Shown piece by piece: positions 1-5,913 of a stretch of DNA of 5,913 nucleotides. The DNA comes from Desulfuromonadaceae bacterium (lineage in GTDB: Bacteria; Desulfobacterota; Desulfuromonadia; Desulfuromonadales; Geopsychrobacteraceae). Made by a program: the position numbers and the translations under genes. The notes beneath the pieces were generated by a model. That model was not told where the DNA came from. It saw only the letters and a program-made list of their open reading frames with translations, and ran no database searches. The stretch spans positions 1 to 5,913 of the forward strand of contig JADGED010000157.1 of NCBI GenBank assembly GCA_016744555.1, read 5' to 3'. Each line of letters begins with the position of its first letter. The stretch's first letter is position 1.

Positions 1-3000
1 CTACAGTATCGTACAAAGGGTTAGTAATGCCGACCCACATTGAGAAACTGTTTCCCGATTTGCAAAGTGATGATTTTAAAATCTCCTTTGCTTTATTTCA
101 TCAACGTTTTTCGACTAACACCTTACCACAATGGAAATTGGCGCAACCATTACGGGTAATTGCCCACAATGGCGAAATCAACTCAATCAAAGGTAACTGC
201 TTTAAGGCGCTGACTAAATTCACCCAAGCACAAAGTCCAATCTATTCCGCCGATGAGCTGAAACAGATATTGCCACGACTAGAAACGGGGGTAAGTGACA
301 GTGCCAATCTAGATAATATGGTTGAGTTTCTCCTTGCCAACGGGGTCGACTTTTTCAAGGCAATCCGGGTCCTTATTCCGCCGGCGCGGCACAATGTTGC
401 CCATATGCCAGCAAAGCTACGTGCTTTTTACGAGTATGCTTCGGCGGCCTACGAACCATGGGATGGACCTGCCGCCGTCAGTTTAACCAATGGTCGTTAT
501 ATTGGCTGCGTCATCGACCGCAATGGTTTGCGCCCGGCTAAATATGTAATTACCACCGACGATCGCCTCTTGATCAGCAGTGAATACGGAGTTCTCGATA
601 CTCCGGCTGAAAAGATTAAACAACGTGGTCGGTTGCAAAGTGGCGAGATGATAGCTGCCGACTTGGAGAGTGGCGAAATTTTTTACCCACGCGATATTGA
701 TCGTTACTTGATGGAATCACAACCATACAAGCTCTGGCTTACTGACCACACTTATTACTTACAGGAATTTATCGAGCGGCAGTTCGAAGACCTTAGTGAT
801 TATCGCTACCCAGAGCTCGATAAATTACAGCGTTACCATAATGTCACCGGTGAAATAGTAGATCTGCTGGTTCGAGCAATGATGAAGGACGGCAAAGAAC
901 CGGTCGGTTCCATGGGGGACGACTCCCCCCTCGCCGCTTTCTCTAAGCAACAACGCAATTTTACCGATTTTTTTAAGCAAAAGTTTGCTCAGGTAACAAA
1001 TCCACCCATCGACCCACTGCGGGAAAAAGCGGTTATGTCGACCACAATCGGGTTTGGTGGAATAGCTAACCCTCTAATTGAGACCAAGGAACAAGCTAAA
1101 CGTTTAAAAAGCACCTCGCCGATACTTTCGTACGATATTTTCCAAGCGTTATTAACATTTGGCGATCCAGATTTGCCGCGCTATGAACCATGCTATAAGT
1201 ACCGCCATTTTTCTACCGCCTTCTCTGCAAATCTTCACCAGTCCCTACAGCGACTTGGAGCAGAAGTCGCTGCTGCAGTGCAAGATGATGGTATCCGCAT
1301 CGTCATTCTCGACGACCGTGCCCTTGCCGCCGACAAAAAACTGATCCCCATGGCGATGGCGGTTGGTTATATCAATCAACAGTTATTAGCAATTGGCCAG
1401 CGTCAGGATGTAAATATTGTCGCCTGCACCGCCGAGGTGATGGAACCGCATGGTGCAGCCGTATTGGTTGGCTATGGAAGTGTAGCCATCTACCCATGGA
1501 TGCTATATGCAACGGGGCTAGAGCTGTGTGAAAAGCAACAGCTATCCATTAAAGATATTCGCCAGTCGTTGCGCAACATCTACGATGCCCTGACCAAAGG
1601 CATCCTCAAAATTATGTCCAAAATGGGGATTAGTACCGTTTCTAGTTATCGAAATGCCGCCTTATTCGATACCATTGGCCTGAGTCAAGACCTTGTTAAC
1701 GCCTGTTTCAAAGGCTCAGAAGCCCTCTTGCCGGGGTTGGACTTCAGCGACATTGAGGAACGAATCAACACCAATCACGCTAAAAACTTTAGTAAAACCT
1801 TCATGCAACCGATTTACCCACTCGAAATTGGCGGTTTTTATCGTGACAAAACAGGTTTTGAATATCACGATTTCAATTCTCAAGTAATAACCCAACTCCA
1901 TCGCTTTGCCGAAATTCGCAGTCGGGAAGAATACCTTAAATTTAGGGAGATGATTCTAGGGCGTGGCACTAAATTTATCCGTGATGCTCTCGAATTTAAT
2001 AGCCCCAAAAAGGCAATTAATATTGATAAGGTAGAACCGCTTGCGGCAATCACCTGTCGCTTCGATTCTGCCGCCATGTCACTAGGCGCCCTCTCCCCTG
2101 AAGCGCACGAAGCATTGGCAGAAGCGCTTAATCAACTTGGCGGTTCTTCCAACTGTGGCGAAGGTGGAGAAGATGCGAAACGCTTCAAAACGGTAAAGAA
2201 TAGTAAGATTAAGCAGGTTGCCTCGGGTCGCTTTGGCGTTACCCCTGGCTATTTACGTAGTGCCAAAGAGATCCAAATAAAACTAGCCCAAGGGGCAAAA
2301 CCGGGTGAAGGTGGGCAGTTACCGGGACAAAAAGTTACTCCCCTAATTGCAACTCTACGCTTTACCGTTCCCGGTGTTACATTGATATCACCACCGCCGC
2401 ATCACGATATCTATTCAATCGAAGATTTAGCCCAACTTATTTTTGACCTCAAACAAGTCAACCCAGATGCGACCATCAGCGTAAAATTGGTGTCAAGCGG
2501 TGGCGTAGGGACAATCGCTGCCGGAGTTGCCAAAGCCTATGCCGATAAAATCATCATCTCTGGCAATGATGGCGGTACCGGTGCCGCACCATTCAGCTCA
2601 ATTAAATTTGCTGGCAACCCTCTAGAACTGGGGCTAACCGAAACTCACCTCAGCCTTAAGGCCAACAACTTAAGAGAGCTGGTACACTTGCAAACTGATG
2701 GTGGATTAAAGGTTGGTCGCGATATAGTTAAAGCAGCAATGATGGGGGCAGAAAGTTTTGCTTTCGGTACCCCATTGCTGGTTATTTTAGGCTGTAAAAT
2801 TTTACGAGTTTGCCACCTTAACCGCTGTACCGTCGGTATCGCTACCCAAGACGACAACCTGCGCGCCCACTATATTGGTACCGTTGAAAAAGTTGTCAGC
2901 TATTTAACAAACGTCGCTGAAGATGTGCGGGAAATTTTGGCCGAACTGGGTTTCAACTCTCTTGCTGAAATCATTGGGCGTACCGATCTTCTCCGTCAAA

Positions 3001-3893
3001 TTGATGATCCACATTTTAATAAATTTGATTTTTCTCGAATTTTACAACAAGTTGAAGGCTGCAATACCAAGCAACAACCAAACCCACCATTTGACAACAA
3101 TGAGTTGGAAAAAGAGTTACTGAAAGAAATTTACCCAGTTATCAAAACGCCACAGAATCCAATCATTGTTGAACGCGACATTCACAATACCAACCGTAGT
3201 TTCGGCACCTTGATCAGTGGCGAAATTGCCAAATTTTACGGTGACGCAGGGTTGCCTAAAGATGCCCTTACTATAAAACTTAATGGTGTCGCCGGGCAAT
3301 CATTAGGAGCATTCCTTAGCGAAGGGATGTCTCTACTAGTGAACGGTGTTGGTAATGATTACGTCGGCAAGGGGATGCATGGTGGACGAATTATTATCAC
3401 CCCTGAAATTTATCAAGAGAACTCTTCTGCCGTCGGCAACACTTGTCTCTACGGCGCTACCGGAGGCAAGCTATTTGTAGCTGGCACTGCTGGTGAACGT
3501 TTTGCCGTACGGAATTCTGGCACTTTGGCTGTAGTTGAAGGTACTGGCGATCACGCTTGCGAATACATGACTGGCGGAACCGTAGTTATCCTCGGTGAAA
3601 CCGGAATTAACTTTGCTGCAGGCATGACTGGTGGAGCCGCTTTTATCTATGACCGGCAGAAAAATTTCATCGATCGACTTAATCAAGAATTAGTAATTGC
3701 CAGGCGCTTAGTTGTAGATGATGACAATGAAGGCAACCTCTACCTGAAAAAAATTCTTCATAGCTACTACCATCAAACCGGTAGCCCAAAAGCCAAAAAG
3801 ATTTTGGCCGACTATCGTGAAGAACTTGCTTACTTCTGGATGGTAACCCCAAAAGATATGCAAGCACCACTCAATCCAAAAGAAGGGGATTAG
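1..3893 (+). CDS. gltB: Glutamate synthase (NADPH) large subunit, 5' end outside the window
   Basis: The alpha subunit of bacterial GOGAT makes glutamate from glutamine and 2-oxoglutarate in the cytoplasm, using electrons delivered by GltD. The frame is open from base 3, and the eight codons before the first ATG (base 27) already read as GltB (TVSYKGLV, matching NIYKGLCM of E. coli). The ATG is therefore internal, and roughly 200 N-terminal residues with the catalytic Cys1 are missing. Numbering from that ATG, the end of the class II amidotransferase domain holds HQRFSTNT (25-32), HNGEIN (47-52) and RNGLRP. The central domain starts near 329. The FMN synthase domain starts near 669, with GEGGED, GGTGAAPFSS (849-858) and DGGLKVG (891-897). 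The [3Fe-4S] cysteines are 923, 929 and 934 (C-x5-C-x4-C). The glycine-rich beta-helix domain spans about 1049-1208. No frameshift is seen. The stop lies one base before gltD. Identity is near certain. Confidence 0.97.
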   Translation, partial: TVSYKGLVMPTHIEKLFPDLQSDDFKISFALFHQRFSTNTLPQWKLAQPLRVIAHNGEINSIKGNCFKALTKFTQAQSPIYSADELKQILPRLETGVSDSANLDNMVEFLLANGVDFFKAIRVLIPPARHNVAHMPAKLRAFYEYASAAYEPWDGPAAVSLTNGRYIGCVIDRNGLRPAKYVITTDDRLLISSEYGVLDTPAEKIKQRGRLQSGEMIAADLESGEIFYPRDIDRYLMESQPYKLWLTDHTYYLQEFIERQFEDLSDYRYPELDKLQRYHNVTGEIVDLLVRAMMKDGKEPVGSMGDDSPLAAFSKQQRNFTDFFKQKFAQVTNPPIDPLREKAVMSTTIGFGGIANPLIETKEQAKRLKSTSPILSYDIFQALLTFGDPDLPRYEPCYKYRHFSTAFSANLHQSLQRLGAEVAAAVQDDGIRIVILDDRALAADKKLIPMAMAVGYINQQLLAIGQRQDVNIVACTAEVMEPHGAAVLVGYGSVAIYPWMLYATGLELCEKQQLSIKDIRQSLRNIYDALTKGILKIMSKMGISTVSSYRNAALFDTIGLSQDLVNACFKGSEALLPGLDFSDIEERINTNHAKNFSKTFMQPIYPLEIGGFYRDKTGFEYHDFNSQVITQLHRFAEIRSREEYLKFREMILGRGTKFIRDALEFNSPKKAINIDKVEPLAAITCRFDSAAMSLGALSPEAHEALAEALNQLGGSSNCGEGGEDAKRFKTVKNSKIKQVASGRFGVTPGYLRSAKEIQIKLAQGAKPGEGGQLPGQKVTPLIATLRFTVPGVTLISPPPHHDIYSIEDLAQLIFDLKQVNPDATISVKLVSSGGVGTIAAGVAKAYADKIIISGNDGGTGAAPFSSIKFAGNPLELGLTETHLSLKANNLRELVHLQTDGGLKVGRDIVKAAMMGAESFAFGTPLLVILGCKILRVCHLNRCTVGIATQDDNLRAHYIGTVEKVVSYLTNVAEDVREILAELGFNSLAEIIGRTDLLRQIDDPHFNKFDFSRILQQVEGCNTKQQPNPPFDNNELEKELLKEIYPVIKTPQNPIIVERDIHNTNRSFGTLISGEIAKFYGDAGLPKDALTIKLNGVAGQSLGAFLSEGMSLLVNGVGNDYVGKGMHGGRIIITPEIYQENSSAVGNTCLYGATGGKLFVAGTAGERFAVRNSGTLAVVEGTGDHACEYMTGGTVVILGETGINFAAGMTGGAAFIYDRQKNFIDRLNQELVIARRLVVDDDNEGNLYLKKILHSYYHQTGSPKAKKILADYREELAYFWMVTPKDMQAPLNPKEGD
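3883..3888 (+). promoter_or_regulatory. Ribosome binding site of gltD inside the gltB 3' end
   Basis: The purine run AAGGGG ends six bases before the GTG at 3895 and lies within the last codons of gltB. It is a good Shine-Dalgarno match at normal spacing, and it supports the GTG as the gltD start. Its position, with a one-base gap between the gltB stop and the gltD start, suggests translational coupling of the two subunits; coupling is inferred, not shown. Confidence 0.75.
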
Positions 3894-3894
3894 C

Positions 3895-5283
3895 GTGCAA
3901 AACTTTATCGAAACTAACCGCCACGACCCTGAGAAAATTGATCCGGTTCAGCGGCTAAAAAACTTTGAAGAGATCTACCAAGCGTGCAGTCAGCGCCAAA
4001 TTCGGAAGCAAGCCGAGCGCTGCGTCCAGTGTGGAGATCCCTTCTGCACTACTGTTGGTTGTCCACTGCAAAACCATATCCCCCAGTGGTTAGAAGCTAT
4101 AGCTAATCGTGATTTGGAACGCGCCTTTCAACTTAGTAATGAAAGCTCACCGTTTCCAGAAATTCTTGGCCGCATTTGCCCTCAGAGCCACCTCTGTGAG
4201 GGGGCATGTACCTTGAACGACGGCTATGGTGCCATTACCATTGGTAGCATTGAAGCAACCATTACCGACCTTGCATTTAGTGCTGGTTTTAAACTGCCAT
4301 TTCCCGGCACAAGCCATCCCTATAAAGTTGCGATTGTCGGTTCTGGCCCAGCTGGAATATCGTGTGCCCATTTCTTATTAAGAGCTGGAATTGCGGTTGA
4401 AATGTACGAGCGTGCAGAACTTCCCGGTGGACTGTTAACCTACGGAATCCCAGGATTTAAACTCGGTAAAGAAATTGTTGCCCAACGCTTTAAAATCCTC
4501 GAAAAAGCCGGTCTCAAACTCCACCTACAGCAAGAAATTGGTCAAAACATTGACCTAGAAGAGATAATTGCCAAAAACGATGCGGTCTTTATCGGTGTTG
4601 GTGCAACTAGTGGCAAGCAAGCCGGTATCTTTGGCGAAGAACATCCTGAAGTTATCTCGGCAATGAGCTATTTGACCGACAAGCAGCAACAATTATTCGA
4701 TACCACTCGGCCAGAGAAATTCCCCATGGCCGGTAAACGGGTAGTCGTTATCGGTGGTGGCGATACCGCAATGGATTGTTTGCGCACCGCTATCCGCGAT
4801 GGTGCTAGTCAAGTCTCGTGCCTCTATCGTCGCGACGAAGCCAACATGCCCGGCAGTGCCAAAGAATTTCACAACGCCATTGAAGAAGGGGCAAAGTTCG
4901 ACTTTAATATCAGCCCCCGCGAAATTCGCCGCGAAGCAGATGGCCTCCTTTGCGTAGAAGTCGAAAGAACTCAACTTGGCGAAAAAGGTGCCGACGGTCG
5001 CCAGCAAATAGAGATAATACCAAATACCGAACACTGCATCCCCGCCGATACCGTTATCCTAGCCCTAGGGTTTGATATTTCTACCCTACCGGGATTAAAA
5101 CCAGCAGGAATAAAGACCGGCAAATGGGGACAAATTGAAATTGATCCAATTAGCGGCTTAACCAGCAATCCAAAAGTATATTCCGGCGGCGACTGCCACC
5201 GTGGAGCCGATTTAGTTGTTACTGCAGCTGCAGATGGGCGCAAAGCAGCACTTGATATAATGGAAAAACTACTTACTCAATAA
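3895..5283 (+). CDS. gltD: Glutamate synthase (NADPH) small subunit
   Basis: The beta subunit of GOGAT oxidises NADPH at FAD and passes electrons through [4Fe-4S] clusters to GltB. The 462 residues compare with about 472 in E. coli. The GTG start fits: residues 2-28 align with the E. coli N-terminus (FIETNRHDP against FIDLQRVDP) and AAGGGG lies six bases upstream. Cluster cysteines are at 43, 46, 51 and 56 (C-x2-C-x4-C-x4-C) and at 95, 101 and 105 (C-x5-C-x3-C), with CEGACTLN following the family. The FAD Rossmann motif VGSGPAG is at 148-154, followed by PGGLLTYGIP (177-186). The NADPH Rossmann motif IGGGDTAMD is at 286-294, with YRRDE (311-315), whose arginines probably bind the 2'-phosphate. 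The C-terminal FAD motif GGD (431-433) is followed by RGADLVVTA. TAA is followed in frame by TAG, a tandem stop. Related subunits of other oxidoreductases share this fold, but adjacency to gltB settles the assignment. Confidence 0.97.
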   Translation: MQNFIETNRHDPEKIDPVQRLKNFEEIYQACSQRQIRKQAERCVQCGDPFCTTVGCPLQNHIPQWLEAIANRDLERAFQLSNESSPFPEILGRICPQSHLCEGACTLNDGYGAITIGSIEATITDLAFSAGFKLPFPGTSHPYKVAIVGSGPAGISCAHFLLRAGIAVEMYERAELPGGLLTYGIPGFKLGKEIVAQRFKILEKAGLKLHLQQEIGQNIDLEEIIAKNDAVFIGVGATSGKQAGIFGEEHPEVISAMSYLTDKQQQLFDTTRPEKFPMAGKRVVVIGGGDTAMDCLRTAIRDGASQVSCLYRRDEANMPGSAKEFHNAIEEGAKFDFNISPREIRREADGLLCVEVERTQLGEKGADGRQQIEIIPNTEHCIPADTVILALGFDISTLPGLKPAGIKTGKWGQIEIDPISGLTSNPKVYSGGDCHRGADLVVTAAADGRKAALDIMEKLLTQ

Positions 5284-5416
5284 TAGTGTGAGGTTCAAAA
5301 GTTTTTTTGCCTTTGACCTGTTCGCCATTAGAGACGGTACGGATCGTTAGACGACGAAAGAACACAATCGTTTTAACGTATTGCTATCCACCTTACGGCC
5401 GCTAGAAGGTTAGGAG

Positions 5417-5431
5417 AGCTGCAACGCAGCT
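5417..5431. repeat. Short inverted repeat AGCTGC/GCAGCT
   Basis: Two perfect 6-base arms (5417-5422 and 5426-5431) flank a three-base AAC loop and are followed by the AT-rich sequence TAATAAGTAATTTTT. A run of five T occurs ten to fourteen bases after the stem, too far for a classic intrinsic terminator. It could be a weak 3' hairpin or chance. Confidence 0.4.
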
Positions 5432-5507
5432 AATAAGTAATTTTTCAGCAGGAAACACCGAGAAAAGGTAGAGACTCACGCGACAGAAATAAAAAGAGTT
5501 TCTTTTG

Positions 5508-5539
5508 TTTCGTTTTCTTTGCGCTCAAAGAAAATGAAA
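5508..5539. repeat. 14-bp AT-rich inverted repeat (hairpin)
   Basis: TTTCGTTTTCTTTG at 5508-5521 pairs with CAAAGAAAATGAAA at 5526-5539 around a CGCT loop. The inner nine pairs are perfect, followed by one G-T wobble (5512 with 5535) and four more perfect pairs. It lacks a T run after the stem on the + strand, and has no strong U tract on the - strand, so it is not a convincing terminator. Palindromes built on CTTTG/CAAAG arms can be dispersed repeats in bacterial genomes; whether this one is repeated cannot be seen in a single window. Confidence 0.6.
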
Positions 5540-5545
5540 GCGGTT

Positions 5546-5563
5546 GTCGGTCCGCGAACCGAC
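5546..5563. repeat. Short inverted repeat GTCGGT/ACCGAC
   Basis: Two perfect 6-base arms (5546-5551 and 5558-5563) enclose CCGCGA. Three wobble pairs and one G-C pair could extend the stem outward to 5542-5567. It begins seven bases after the larger AT-rich hairpin, so the two could form a pair of adjacent stem-loops in a transcript. No T run follows immediately. Confidence 0.4.
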
Positions 5564-5618
5564 GGTCTAGATCTTGCTTTTAGCCTGTACGCATTTACCA
5601 GTTAAAAATTAAAACAAA

Positions 5619-5653
5619 AAAAGGCGACAACCATCAAAATGGTGTCGCCTTTT
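5619..5653. terminator. Bidirectional intrinsic terminator between gltBD and flgJ
   Basis: GGCGACA-A-CCAT (5623-5634) pairs with ATGG-TGTCGCC (5639-5649) around a CAAA loop, giving eleven GC-rich pairs with a single bulged A at 5630; AAAA at 5619-5622 can pair with TTTT at 5650-5653. Read on the - strand, the stem starts 23 bases after the flgJ stop and is followed by TTTTTTTGTTTT, a strong U tract. Read on the + strand it is followed by TTTTAATATTT, a weaker one. It is therefore most clearly the flgJ terminator and probably also stops gltBD transcripts, about 335 bases after the gltD stop. Confidence 0.88.
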
Positions 5654-5672
5654 AATATTTAAATATCACAAA

Positions 5673-5913
5673 CTATTCCATCAACTGCTGCATCATCATA
5701 TCAGCCAAACCAATACCACCTCGCTCAGCTGTCATTTTTGCCGCTTCCATATCCTGCATATCGTTGTAAATAGCATCGGCATTACCCTTTTCAATTAAGC
5801 CGCCATCAGTAATGGTATTACGCATCTCTTTGTACATTTGCTTAATAAAGATAGCCTCAAACTCTTGCGCGGCAGCCCTTATCCCCTCTTTATTCTGCCC
5901 TTTATGAGCCTTT
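5673..5913 (-). CDS. flgJ: Flagellar rod-binding protein FlgJ-like, C-terminal part only
   Basis: Only the last 79 residues before a TAG stop are visible; the start lies right of the window. Residues 13-79 of the visible part match the FlgJ N-terminal rod-binding domain: AAAQEFEAIFIKQMYKEMR aligns with VARQVEGMFVQMMLKSMR of Salmonella FlgJ. They continue with GGL, a predicted helix ending in KMTAERG, and then GIGLADMMMQQL against GLGLADMMVKQM. In this family the domain acts in the periplasm as a scaffold or cap for rod assembly. The protein ends two residues after the domain, so it lacks the C-terminal peptidoglycan hydrolase domain of enterobacterial FlgJ and is the single-domain form. The strong terminator 23 bases downstream suggests it is the last gene of its transcript. 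The family is well supported by the motif pattern; the exact name depends on the unseen part and on flagellar neighbours. Confidence 0.85.
   Translation of the reverse strand, partial: KAHKGQNKEGIRAAAQEFEAIFIKQMYKEMRNTITDGGLIEKGNADAIYNDMQDMEAAKMTAERGGIGLADMMMQQLME

Larger units (their letters stand above)
5284..5618. other. Convergent intergenic stretch without a supportable gene
   Basis: This stretch lies between the ends of gltD and the opposing flgJ. No reading frame here combines length, a start codon, a ribosome binding site and a recognisable product. It holds several short inverted repeats: AGGT(T)CAAA at 5291-5299 against TTTGACCT at 5312-5319 with a T-rich loop, AGCTGC/GCAGCT at 5417-5431, an AT-rich hairpin at 5508-5539, and GTCGGT/ACCGAC at 5546-5563. 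Since both neighbours end here, no promoter is required. It may be the long 3' untranslated tail of gltBD, a degenerate element or an unrecognised RNA; the sequence alone does not decide. Confidence 0.6.

Noticed and set aside
4693..5034. 113-codon - strand frame inside gltD.
   Set aside because: It lies wholly antisense to the well-conserved NADPH-binding half of GltD and looks like a reading-frame shadow; no family features are visible.
1..5283. Possible frameshift, inserted element or recent transfer within gltBD.
   Set aside because: Both frames align continuously with the family motifs in order, and no abrupt change in composition or reading frame is visible.
5291..5319. Imperfect stem AGGT(T)CAAA/TTTGACCT just after gltD with a seven-T run, considered as the gltD terminator.
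   Set aside because: The T run falls inside the loop, not after the stem, and the stem is short with a bulge. It does not have intrinsic terminator architecture on either strand.
5273..5383. Open frame of 36 codons on the - strand overlapping the end of gltD, with a possible GTG start at 5365 and ending in FEPHTIIE before a TAA.
   Set aside because: It has no Shine-Dalgarno sequence, is bounded upstream by an in-frame stop followed by more stops, and matches no family I recognise. A frame of this length is easily expected by chance.
5441..5605. Open + strand frame of 54 codons across the hairpin region, with an ATG only at 5534 giving 23 residues.
   Set aside because: There is no ribosome binding site, most of the frame precedes the only ATG, the frame runs through inverted repeats, and the product is not recognisable.
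5284..5672. tRNA, CRISPR array or attachment site in the spacer.
   Set aside because: No cloverleaf with a T-arm signature, no regularly spaced repeats and no tRNA-end duplication could be found.

Overview
The window is an ordinary bacterial housekeeping segment of intermediate GC content. Two adjacent genes on the + strand encode the NADPH-dependent glutamate synthase: gltB, the large subunit, whose 5' part lies left of the window, and gltD, the small subunit, which is complete. A third gene enters from the right edge on the - strand. Only its last 79 codons are visible, and they read as the rod-binding domain of the flagellar protein FlgJ.

Layout: bases 1-3893 are the 3' seven-eighths or so of gltB. 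One base separates its stop from the GTG start of gltD (3895-5283), so the two genes form a tight operon. From 5284 to about 5618 there is no supportable gene, only several small inverted repeats, the best being a 14-bp AT-rich hairpin at 5508-5539. A bulged, GC-rich intrinsic terminator at 5619-5653 sits between the convergent gltBD and flgJ units and can plausibly serve both strands. The flgJ tail occupies 5673-5913 on the - strand.

Function: GltB releases ammonia from glutamine in an N-terminal amidotransferase domain and channels it to an FMN/[3Fe-4S] synthase domain, where 2-oxoglutarate becomes glutamate. GltD takes electrons from NADPH through FAD and passes them to GltB through iron-sulfur clusters. 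Together they make the GOGAT half of the GS-GOGAT ammonia assimilation route. FlgJ belongs to a different process, assembly of the flagellar rod, and simply adjoins the operon.

Organism: a motile Gram-negative bacterium is the best reading. From memory, GltB and GltD follow the E. coli enzymes closely along their length, which points to Pseudomonadota or a relative. The FlgJ tail ends directly after the rod-binding domain and lacks the muramidase domain usual in beta- and gammaproteobacteria; that form is more typical of alphaproteobacteria, Desulfobacterota-type deltaproteobacteria and spirochaetes. I cannot settle the lineage from this window. I found no convincing novel system; the least explained part is the 335-base convergent intergenic stretch.
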